From Massilia sp. UBA2604 (GTDB lineage Bacteria > Pseudomonadota > Gammaproteobacteria > Burkholderiales > Burkholderiaceae_D): a DNA stretch of 11,883 nt. This document shows, piece after piece, positions 1 through 5,772 of this stretch (the stretch's first letter is position 1; the number at the start of each line of letters is the position of its first letter). The stretch lies in contig DDKG01000005.1 in assembly GCA_002339265.1 (NCBI GenBank), positions 1 through 11,883 on the forward strand, in the 5' to 3' direction. Below the pieces are notes generated by a model. That model saw only the letters and a list, made by a program, of their open reading frames with translations, had not been told where the DNA came from and made no database searches. A program made the translations under genes and the position numbers.

Positions 1-1187
1 GACAGCACGTGCACGCTGCCCTGCGACTCCAGGAAGGTGATCAGGGCCGCGAAGTTATTGGTCTGGAAGGCGAAGCCGAACAGCGAGCCGGCCGCGCTGG
101 CCGCGTTCGACAGCGAGAAGCCGGTGCTGGCCGACAGGCCCGATCCGTTGTTGATCGGGGCCGGCTGGCCGCCGTCGTACGGCAATGGCGCCAGGTTCGC
201 GCCGGGCGAGATCATGCCGCCGGATACCCGGTTGGCGGTGCCGCCGCGGAACGAGGCGAACGAGGCCCAGTTGATGCCGCTCTGGTAGCTGTCACTCAGC
301 TCCACCTCGAGGATCTTCGCTTCCAGGATCACCTGGCGGTCCACCGACAACTGGGTCGCCTTCAGGTAGGCGTCGACGTTGCGCAATTCGTCGGGCATGG
401 CGCGGATCACCAGCACGCCGGACTGCGGGCTCACCACCACGCTGCGCCCGCCCTCGAGCGTGCCGACGATGGCGACGATCGATTCCTTCAGGTCTTTCCA
501 GAAGTCGTTGTCGGAGCGGGTCTGGACGTCGGTGCTGTTCAGTTGCCGCTGGCCGTTCAGGTTGTTGCCATTCTGGCCGTTCTGGCCGTTCTGCCCATCC
601 TGGTTGCCGAAGCCCTGCCCCATCCCGTTGTTGTTGCCGCCGTTGTTGTTGTTGCCGGCGTCCGCGACCGACGTCGAGGACACGCGCGTGTTCGACATCC
701 CGCGCCGGCTGGCGGTCAGGTAGTTCACCTGGAACATCCGGGTCTGCATGGTCAGCGGGCGGATGCTGATGCGCGCGCCGTCGATCCGGTAGTCGTAGCC
801 GTACATGTCGCGCACCGCTTCCAGCGTCTCGACCAGGGTCACATCCTTGAGGTTGGCGCTGATATTGCCGCTCACGTCCGGATGCACCAGCATGTTGTAG
901 CGGGTGCCGGCCACGATCGAGCGGAAGAACTGCTGCGCCGGCACGTTGTTGAAGGCGACGTTAAAGCGCTCCTCGAGCGCCGGCCGCGCCTTCGGCAGCT
1001 GGCTGGCCAGGGTCGCGGCCGGCGGCAGCAATGCATTGGCCACCGCGTCGTCGACCGCCGGCCGCGGCGCCGGCTGGCTGTTGGCCTTGGCCATCTCCTG
1101 GGCGATGGCGTCATAGGTCGCGCTCGGCGGGGCGCTCTGGCAAGCGGCCAGCAGCAATGCGCAGGCAATCGGGACAAGCTTAATCAT
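1..1187 (-). CDS. mshL: MSHA-type pilus secretin MshL, lipoprotein, N-terminal part (cut by window edge)
   Basis: Outer-membrane secretin through which the MSHA-type pilus leaves the cell. The frame is open from ATG 1187 to the window edge (395 codons), so the C-terminal beta-barrel is missing. Seen: a lipoprotein signal peptide MIKLVPIACALLLAAC with the lipidated Cys at 16. Residues about 75-150 are an STN/N0-like secretin region (VAFNNVPAQQFFRSIV, then VSGNISANLKDVTLVETLEAV). An Asn/Gly/Gln-rich insert covers about 178-214. An N1/KH-like secretin domain covers about 230-300 (VVVSPQSGVLVIRAMPDELRN, then QVILEAKILEVEL). The start of the secretin core follows (ITFLESQGSVHVL). GAAGG (1193-1197) lies 5 nt before ATG. 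The gene follows mshK after 14 bp as the last visible gene of the operon. The QVILEAKILEVEL block and the lipoprotein start fit MshL better than PilQ or GspD. The assignment to MshL rests on these motifs plus the neighbours. Confidence 0.92.
   Translation of the reverse strand, partial: MIKLVPIACALLLAACQSAPPSATYDAIAQEMAKANSQPAPRPAVDDAVANALLPPAATLASQLPKARPALEERFNVAFNNVPAQQFFRSIVAGTRYNMLVHPDVSGNISANLKDVTLVETLEAVRDMYGYDYRIDGARISIRPLTMQTRMFQVNYLTASRRGMSNTRVSSTSVADAGNNNNGGNNNGMGQGFGNQDGQNGQNGQNGNNLNGQRQLNSTDVQTRSDNDFWKDLKESIVAIVGTLEGGRSVVVSPQSGVLVIRAMPDELRNVDAYLKATQLSVDRQVILEAKILEVELSDSYQSGINWASFASFRGGTANRVSGGMISPGANLAPLPYDGGQPAPINNGSGLSASTGFSLSNAASAAGSLFGFAFQTNNFAALITFLESQGSVHVL
571..654. repeat. 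Tandem 9-bp and trinucleotide repeats coding the Asn/Gly-rich insert of MshL
   Basis: On the plus strand the 9-mer ttctggccg occurs at 571-579 and 580-588, followed by a degenerate copy (ttctgccca) at 589-597. On the coding strand these give three Gly-Gln-Asn triplets. Runs of gtt/ttg at 627-636 and 642-654 code for groups of three and four Asn. All units are multiples of 3, so gain or loss of a unit would change the length of the linker without breaking the frame. Confidence 0.8.
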
Positions 1188-1201
1188 GGTGGCCTTCGGA
1201 T

Positions 1202-1546
1202 TCATTTGCCGGCCCGCGTCATGCCCGGCAGCGGCGCATCCATGCGCAGCACCTGGCGTTCGCTGCCGCGCACCAGCACGACTTCGTCGGCGCTGACGCG
1301 CGCCACGCGGGCGCCCTTGAAGGTCTCGCCCAGGCGCACCGTCTCGCCGTCGATCACGGCCACGTGACGGCCGCCCGCATGGCGCGCGATCAGCACCGAT
1401 TGCAGGCGCGGCCCCTCGGCGGCGACTGCGTCAGGCGCGATGCGGTCCATGCCCGCCGGTGGACGGGTCGGGTCGAGCAGCGCCTGCGCGCCGGCGGGTT
1501 GGGCCAGCGCCAGGCAGGCCAGCGCGGTCAGGAACAGGTTTTTCAC
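1202..1546 (-). CDS. mshK: MSHA biogenesis protein MshK (PilP-like periplasmic protein)
   Basis: Small exported protein of 114 residues. In MSHA systems MshK sits between the inner-membrane alignment complex and the secretin, a role like that of PilP (family knowledge). Seen: a classical signal peptide MKNLFLTALACLALAQPAGA followed by QALLDPTRPP. The DPTRPP motif is typical of MshK, PilP and GspC-type proteins. The rest is a short beta-rich domain (LQSVLIARHAGGRHVAVIDG, then VRLGETFKGARVARVS, then VVLVRG). I chose GTG 1546 because it overlaps the mshJ stop as GTGA, as the neighbouring genes overlap by ATGA, and puts Lys at position 2 of the signal peptide. ATG 1558, which adds MDEA, is the alternative. 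The gene ends 14 bp before mshL. The sequence itself diverges quickly in this family, so the call leans on DPTRPP, size and position. Confidence 0.78.
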   Translation of the reverse strand: MKNLFLTALACLALAQPAGAQALLDPTRPPAGMDRIAPDAVAAEGPRLQSVLIARHAGGRHVAVIDGETVRLGETFKGARVARVSADEVVLVRGSERQVLRMDAPLPGMTRAGK

Positions 1547-2211
1547 AGCTTCATCCATTGTCGGTCCAGGCTCAGGGTATGCAGGGTGAGCGTCAGGCGC
1601 GCGGCGGGATACTCCTCCACGTCGAGCTGGGCACGGCCCCAGAACATCCGGGTCGGCATCGCATCGAGTGCGCTCATGTAGTCGACCATGTCGAGATAGT
1701 TGCCGCGCACCGTGACTTCGATGCCGTGGCGGTACAGCAAGGGAGCGGCGGACGGCGATGCGGCTGGTGTCGGCGCCCCCTTCTCCGCCAGGGCTTCGGC
1801 CGGCAGGGTGCGCATCGACACCAGCTTCAGGCGCCCGTTGGCGCGCAGGATGCCGTCGACCAGTGGGCCCATGCGCTCGGGCGGCACCAGTCCGTGCTCG
1901 ATGGCCAGCAGCTGGTCGCCGAGCTGGCCCATCTCCTGGCGCAGCGCATTCAGGCGCGCATGCGCCGCCGCGTCGGGATCGAGCTGGAAGGCTTGCACGC
2001 GGGCGGCGATGGCCTGGTCGATGGCCGCCGTCTCGGTGCGCTGCTGCGCGATCTGGCTGCGCAGCGCTTCCTGCGACGCTTCCATCGGCGCCAGCACCAG
2101 CGCATGGCCGGCGAAGGCCAGCAATGCGCACGCCGCCAGGCATACCAGGGCGCGTTCGCGCAGCGACAGCGCGTCGATGCGTGCGCGCAGTGTCAGGATG
2201 CGGTCTTTCAT
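1543..2211 (-). CDS. mshJ: MSHA biogenesis protein MshJ (PilO/GspM-like)
   Basis: Bitopic inner-membrane protein of 222 residues, equivalent to PilO of type IVa pili and GspM of type II secretion. It pairs with the PilN-like protein to form the periplasmic alignment complex (family knowledge). Seen: a short cytoplasmic N-terminus, one membrane helix at about 21-42 (ALVCLAACALLAFAGHALVL), a long Ala/Gln-rich coiled-coil stretch at about 45-110, and a ferredoxin-like C-terminal domain at about 155-215. The pattern YRHGIEVTVRGNYLDMVDYM in that domain is typical of PilO/MshJ. A linker rich in Ala, Pro and Ser lies at about 143-157. ATG 2211 overlaps the stop of the PilN-like gene as ATGA, with GAGGAGG just upstream. 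Its own stop overlaps the GTG of mshK. Confidence 0.85.
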   Translation of the reverse strand: MKDRILTLRARIDALSLRERALVCLAACALLAFAGHALVLAPMEASQEALRSQIAQQRTETAAIDQAIAARVQAFQLDPDAAAHARLNALRQEMGQLGDQLLAIEHGLVPPERMGPLVDGILRANGRLKLVSMRTLPAEALAEKGAPTPAASPSAAPLLYRHGIEVTVRGNYLDMVDYMSALDAMPTRMFWGRAQLDVEEYPAARLTLTLHTLSLDRQWMKL

Positions 2212-2870
2212 TTGCCTGCCTCCTCGGGAACCGATTGCAGGCTGAATTCGATGTAGGGCGCCGGGCGGGTCGCCGGCTTGCCCTCGGCATCCGGCGCCGC
2301 GAGCGGCGCGGCCTCGCCGATCTGCAGGCTGGCGAAGGATTTACCCTGCATCAGCGGTTCGTGGGTCAGGCGGTTCAGGTAGCCCGGCACCATGGCCGGA
2401 TCCACCGCGCGGCCCTTGATGCCGATCTGCGCGCCGCCGGCGCCGACCGTCACGCCGGTCAGCCACAAGCCTTGCACGCCCTGGCGCGCCAGCGCCTTGA
2501 AGTAGCCGGCAAAACCGCTGGTGTCACCCAGTTCGCCGCGCGTCAGCGCGCCGGAGATATGGCGCATCGCGGCCAGTTGCGCGTCGGCTTGCGCGATCTG
2601 TGCGTCCAGCGTCGCGTCCTTCTGGCGCGGGGTGAACTCGCGGTTGGCCGCTTCCAGGCGCGCCTGGCGTTTTTCGAGCTGGGCGGCGCCGCTGGCCGCC
2701 TGCTGCCGCAGTTCGGCGGTTTCCATCGTACCGGCCAGCGCGAGCAGCGCGATACCGGCGACCACGACGCCGAGCGCCAGCGCGATGCTGGCGCTCGACA
2801 GCACCTGCTTCTGCGGCTGGAAGGCCGGATTGAACAGGTTGATCTGCTGGCGTTGGACTTGCTGAGTCAT
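2208..2870 (-). CDS. PilN-like pilus assembly protein of the MSHA cluster
   Basis: Bitopic inner-membrane protein of 220 residues that would join the cytoplasmic MshI/PilM-like protein to the periplasmic MshJ. Seen: a short cytoplasmic tail with QINLFNPAF at residues 9-17. This matches the INLLP-type peptide of PilN that docks into PilM. A membrane helix follows at about 26-46, a coiled coil rich in Gln, Ala and Arg at about 50-105, and a ferredoxin-like periplasmic domain at about 110-215 (VQGLWLTGVTVGAGGAQIGI, then GRAVDPAMVPGYLNRL). The pattern 'G.A.dp..vp.yl..L' is shared with fimbrial assembly (PilN) proteins. It overlaps mshI and mshJ by 4 bp on either side (ATGA). Some annotations call such a gene mshI2, but I leave the symbol empty. 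Confidence 0.87.
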   Translation of the reverse strand: MTQQVQRQQINLFNPAFQPQKQVLSSASIALALGVVVAGIALLALAGTMETAELRQQAASGAAQLEKRQARLEAANREFTPRQKDATLDAQIAQADAQLAAMRHISGALTRGELGDTSGFAGYFKALARQGVQGLWLTGVTVGAGGAQIGIKGRAVDPAMVPGYLNRLTHEPLMQGKSFASLQIGEAAPLAAPDAEGKPATRPAPYIEFSLQSVPEEAGK

Positions 2871-3811
2871 GCGCCCTCGCCTTCGCGCAGCGCGGCGCCG
2901 ATCGCCAGGAAAAAGCGCTGCTGCTGCGCCTTGTCGGCCAGCTCGGGCGTGCGCGACAGGTCGAACAGCGTGGACAGGTCGAGCGTCTCGACCGGCGTGT
3001 ACAGGTTGCTCGACAGGTACTCATCAAGGCCGCTCACGGACGACGGTCCCAGCACCAGCTTGGCGATGCTGATGAAGGAATACTGGCGCTCGAAATGGTC
3101 GAGCGAGCGTTGCAGCTCGAGGGTGATCTTGTCGAAGGTCTGGTGCTTGCGCTCGTGGTCCGGCTCTAGCAGCTGGGCCAGGGTCACGTCGAAGCGGCGC
3201 GACAGGTACAACTCGCCGCGGTAGGACACGGTCAGCAGCCCGCCGTCGTCGCCGAACGAGAGCATGGCCACGCCGCGGCCTTCCGGCTCCAGCATGGCCG
3301 AGACGTTACGCTGGGCCATCTCGGGGATGTCGATCGCATGCAGGTCGACCTTCGCGTCGAGGAACAGCTTCTGGCGCGGCTGTATCACGGTGTTGCGCGC
3401 GGCGACGGTAAAGATCGATTGCTGCGCGCGCGAATTGGCGTCGAGCGGGATGTCGAGCACGTCGATGGTGGCCTCGGCGGCCGGGAAATCAAGGATGTCC
3501 TTCAGGCGCCAGCGGATGGCCGTCTTCATTTCCTCGCGCGGCACGTTCGGGGCTTCGACGTTGAGGATCTGGTATTCGCCGCCGGCGAGCAAGGCGACGA
3601 CGTGGCGGGATGCCGCCTGGCCTTCGCGCGCGACTTTGTCGATCGTGTCGACACCACCCTGGCCGGGAACGAAAACAGCCAGCCGAAGGATGGGGCTGGC
3701 ATTGGCGACGCGTTCGATGGCGGTAACGGCCACGCCGTCGCGCGCGATGGCGATACACAACCAGCCGTCCTTCTTTTTCGCTCTCTTCAACAAACGCATC
3801 CGCAAGGCCAT
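2867..3811 (-). CDS. mshI: MSHA biogenesis protein MshI (PilM-like actin fold)
   Basis: Cytoplasmic protein of 314 residues, the PilM-like member of the alignment complex, expected to bind the INLF peptide of the next gene's product. Seen: a basic N-terminus (MALRMRLLKRAKKK), then an actin-like subdomain (GWLCIAIARDGVAVTAIER at 16-34). The block EEMKTAIRWRLKDILDFP (93-110) is characteristic of MshI/PilM. A second actin-like segment is LSFGDDGGLLTVSYRGELYLSRRFDV (185-209, shown by its ends LSFGDDGG and LSRRFDV). ELQRSLDHFERQYS lies at 232-245. The nucleotide-binding loops do not match the PilM signature DIGSS, so ATP binding is doubtful. ATG 3811 is preceded by only a weak AGAGAC ribosome site and lies 15 nt after a terminator-like hairpin. 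ATG at codon 5 is the alternative start. Confidence 0.87.
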   Translation of the reverse strand: MALRMRLLKRAKKKDGWLCIAIARDGVAVTAIERVANASPILRLAVFVPGQGGVDTIDKVAREGQAASRHVVALLAGGEYQILNVEAPNVPREEMKTAIRWRLKDILDFPAAEATIDVLDIPLDANSRAQQSIFTVAARNTVIQPRQKLFLDAKVDLHAIDIPEMAQRNVSAMLEPEGRGVAMLSFGDDGGLLTVSYRGELYLSRRFDVTLAQLLEPDHERKHQTFDKITLELQRSLDHFERQYSFISIAKLVLGPSSVSGLDEYLSSNLYTPVETLDLSTLFDLSRTPELADKAQQQRFFLAIGAALREGEGA

Positions 3812-3826
3812 ATAACGTCTCTAATA

Positions 3827-3855
3827 AAACAGGCGCTGACTGGCAGCGCCTGTTT
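3827..3855 (-). terminator. Intrinsic terminator-like hairpin between pilin and mshI
   Basis: A perfect 12-bp inverted repeat: aaacaggcgctg (3827-3838) and its complement cagcgcctgttt (3844-3855), with a 5-nt loop (actgg). Read on the minus strand, the stem ends in TTT and is followed by TATTAG, giving a moderately U-rich tail. It starts 17 nt after the pilin stop codon and ends 15 nt before the mshI ATG. It is likely a partial terminator or a 3' stabiliser of the pilin mRNA. The T-tract is interrupted, so read-through is plausible. Confidence 0.8.
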
Positions 3856-3872
3856 CCGGATTCACGCTCAGC

Positions 3873-4331
3873 TTATTCGCACTTGCTCACTGTGGCCTTG
3901 ATGACCGGAACCGGCGAGCCGTCATTCGCCTCGGTGTAGGTCACTTTGCACGAGTCGGCCAGGCCTGCGGGGAGGTTCTTCGGCGTGACAGTGACGGTTT
4001 GTCCGTCCGGGGTAATCGAATAGTCATCCGTCGACAGACCAGCGGCGTTCGCGATCGTAGCGACGCTCGGGTAGCCGTTGACGATGGCGACGCTCACACC
4101 TTCGGTGACGATTGGCGTCGTACCGGTGAGCAGGTATTTGGCATGCATCATCGCGGATGCGGCGCTCAGTGCCCCCTTCGCGCCCTGGACCGACGCAGCG
4201 CGAGCGTCGCCGCTCAAATTCGCGAATTTCGGCAGCGCAGTCGCTGCCAAGATGCCCAGGATAACGATCACAACGATCAGTTCGATCAGGGTGAAACCAC
4301 TCTGCATGTTCTTGTTGAAACCGGTTTTCAT
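3873..4331 (-). CDS. mshA: Type IV prepilin, MshA-like major pilin
   Basis: Structural subunit of the MSHA-type pilus, 152 residues, about 140 when mature. Seen: a 12-residue leader MKTGFNKNMQSG ending in the Gly cut by prepilin peptidase. The mature protein then begins FTLIELIVVIVILGILAATALPKF (N-terminal half FTLIELIVVI), with Phe+1 and Glu+5 conserved. The block KFANLSGDAR...VQGAKGAL and the following NGYPSVATI resemble MshA of Vibrio. Two cysteines at 128 and 151 would close the C-terminal D-loop. GGAG at 4340-4343 lies 8 nt upstream of ATG 4331 and decides this start. An in-frame ATG at 4382 gives a longer leader with no such site. It stands alone between an AT-rich upstream gap and a terminator, which suits a highly expressed subunit. 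It could instead be an MshB-type pilin, but as the only pilin seen here the major-subunit role is more likely. Confidence 0.9.
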   Translation of the reverse strand: MKTGFNKNMQSGFTLIELIVVIVILGILAATALPKFANLSGDARAASVQGAKGALSAASAMMHAKYLLTGTTPIVTEGVSVAIVNGYPSVATIANAAGLSTDDYSITPDGQTVTVTPKNLPAGLADSCKVTYTEANDGSPVPVIKATVSKCE

Positions 4332-4528
4332 TCTTTTTTCTCCGTTACGATGATGGGGACGAGTGGCCGTCCTGCTTAACATTAGCTGCTGCCCAATTCT
4401 ACCGTGAGAACACGCAACTTTGATGTCTTTGCGGCAAAACGATCGCCCAAAAGCAATGTTTCATTGATGAAATTTTAATTTTGATCAAGCCCATGCGTTC
4501 TTTTTGCAACAGCACACGCTGACAGTGC
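4332..4528. promoter_or_regulatory. AT-rich intergenic region upstream of the pilin gene
   Basis: This 197-bp gap between the mshG stop and the pilin ATG is markedly richer in A and T than its surroundings, most of all at 4457-4490, where a run reading aaattttaattttgatcaa ends in the 8-bp palindrome ttgatcaa (4481-4488). No ORF in it is convincing. It probably carries a separate promoter for the pilin and perhaps a bent-DNA or protein-binding site. I found no strong sigma-70 pair. A short inverted repeat (cagc/gctg) at about 4510-4521 after mshG is too weak to call a terminator. Confidence 0.55.
4434..4449 (-). promoter_or_regulatory. Candidate sigma-54 promoter (-24/-12) for the pilin
   Basis: On the minus strand the sequence TGGGCGATCGTTTTGC has GG (4447-4446) and GC (4435-4434) exactly 10 nt apart, with TTTTGC matching the -12 element. 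The -24 element matches only in GGC and lacks the usual CACG. Transcription would start near 4422, giving a leader of about 90 nt. The pilA genes of many type IVa systems use sigma-54, but MSHA pilins are not known to me to do so. This is a motif match only. Confidence 0.25.
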
Positions 4529-5761
4529 CTATTTCGGGTGCAACGCCGCCTGCCCCAAATCCCACATCGGCATGAAGATCCCCAGCGCCAGCACCAGCAC
4601 CATCACACCCAGGAAGGTGATCAGGATCGGTTCGATCTGGCTCGACAAGGTCTTGAGTTCGTAATCGACTTCGCGCTCGTACATCTGCGCGATCTCGTCC
4701 ATCAGGTCGTCGATCGACCCGGTCTCTTCCCCCACAGCGACCATCTGCAGCACGATCGGCGTGAACACGTTCGCCGCGGTCGACGTCCGCAAAATGCTTT
4801 CGCCGCGCTCGACGCCGTCGCGCATCTGCTCGATGCGTGAGCTCAGGTAAGCGTTGTCGGCCGTCTGCGAGACGACGCTCAGCGCATGCACGATCGGCAC
4901 CCCACTGCGCATCGACAGCGCGAAGCTGCGCGCGAAGCGCGCCATGGTGGCCTTGTGGATGATCTTGCCGGCGATCGGCAGGCGCAGCTTGTAGCGGTCC
5001 CAGTCCAGCCGGCCCTTTGCGGTCCGGGTCCAGGCGCGAAACCCGAACCAGGCCAGCGCCCCAGCGCCCGCGATGGCCGGCCACCACTTGACCGTGAAGC
5101 CGGAGGTGGCCAGCAGGATGCGCGTCATCAGCGGCAGTTCGGAGCCGAAGGACTTGAACACCGACGCGAACTGCGGGATGACGACGATGTTGACCACCAC
5201 CATGGCGATGACCATTGCGACCACGACGAAGCTCGGATAACGCAGCGCCGTCTTGACCCGCTCGCGCATGTCGCGGTCGAACTCCAGGTGATCAAACAGG
5301 CGCAGGAACACTTCTTCGAGCCGTCCCGTCATTTCACCCACCTTCACCATCGACAGGTAGAACGGCGAAAAGCAGCGCGGGTGGCGCATCATGGCGGCGG
5401 ACAGCTCCCTGCCCGCATCGAGCGACTCGCGCAAATCCTTGATCACGCGGCCGAACGCCGGATTGATCGCCGACTCCTGCAGCCCGGCCAGGCCGCGCAT
5501 GATCGGCACGCCCGACTTGAGCAGGGTGTAGATCTGGCGGCTGAACAGCTGCACGTCCATCGACGTGACCTTCTTCTCGAACAGGCGCTCGCGCCAGCCA
5601 AGATCAGTGCCGCCCGCGCGCTTGTGCGTGACGCTGATCTCGAGCGGCGTGACGCCGCTGCCGAACAGCTGGTCGGCCACGGCGCCGCTGTCCGCGCCCT
5701 CGAGCACGCCCTGCACAGGCTCGCCGCGTCCATTGCGACCTTTATAGGCGAAATATGGCAT
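4529..5761 (-). CDS. mshG: MSHA pilus platform protein MshG (GspF/PilC family)
   Basis: Inner-membrane platform protein of 410 residues, full length for the family, on which the MshE ATPase acts to add pilins. Seen: a cytoplasmic N-terminus (MPYFAYKGRNGRGEPVQGVLE) as in all GspF/PilC proteins. There are two T2SSF helical domains at about 70-193 and 273-395, each with the family's GE-x-TG motif (VGEMTGRLEE at 141-150, VGEETGSIDD at 343-352). Three membrane helices lie at about 177-197, 223-243 and 376-398. The two domains also share FSRQIYTLLKSGVPI versus FARSFALSMRSGVPI, the internal repeat typical of the family. It starts 11 bp after mshE with no strong ribosome site, so it is probably translated by coupling to mshE. 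MshG rather than PilC is inferred from the neighbours. Confidence 0.94.
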   Translation of the reverse strand: MPYFAYKGRNGRGEPVQGVLEGADSGAVADQLFGSGVTPLEISVTHKRAGGTDLGWRERLFEKKVTSMDVQLFSRQIYTLLKSGVPIMRGLAGLQESAINPAFGRVIKDLRESLDAGRELSAAMMRHPRCFSPFYLSMVKVGEMTGRLEEVFLRLFDHLEFDRDMRERVKTALRYPSFVVVAMVIAMVVVNIVVIPQFASVFKSFGSELPLMTRILLATSGFTVKWWPAIAGAGALAWFGFRAWTRTAKGRLDWDRYKLRLPIAGKIIHKATMARFARSFALSMRSGVPIVHALSVVSQTADNAYLSSRIEQMRDGVERGESILRTSTAANVFTPIVLQMVAVGEETGSIDDLMDEIAQMYEREVDYELKTLSSQIEPILITFLGVMVLVLALGIFMPMWDLGQAALHPK

Positions 5762-5772
5762 GGGCTAGCCGA

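Noticed and set aside
9..1367. Plus-strand open frame of 452 codons opposite mshL and mshK
   Set aside because: It is the shadow of mshL, whose frame shows a lipobox and secretin domains. The plus-strand product has no coherent motif.
1758..3224. Plus-strand frame of 488 codons opposite mshJ, the PilN-like gene and mshI
   Set aside because: It spans several real genes with family motifs and 4-bp overlaps on the other strand, and its product is Arg/Ala-rich without signature.
4332..4382. Pilin start at ATG 4382
   Set aside because: The extra 17 residues have no leader-peptide character and no ribosome site. ATG 4331 has GGAG 8 nt upstream and yields a standard short prepilin leader.
4501..4525. 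Possible terminator after mshG
   Set aside because: Only a 4-bp stem (cagc/gctg) can form, and the AAAAA run after it is the wrong base for a minus-strand terminator.
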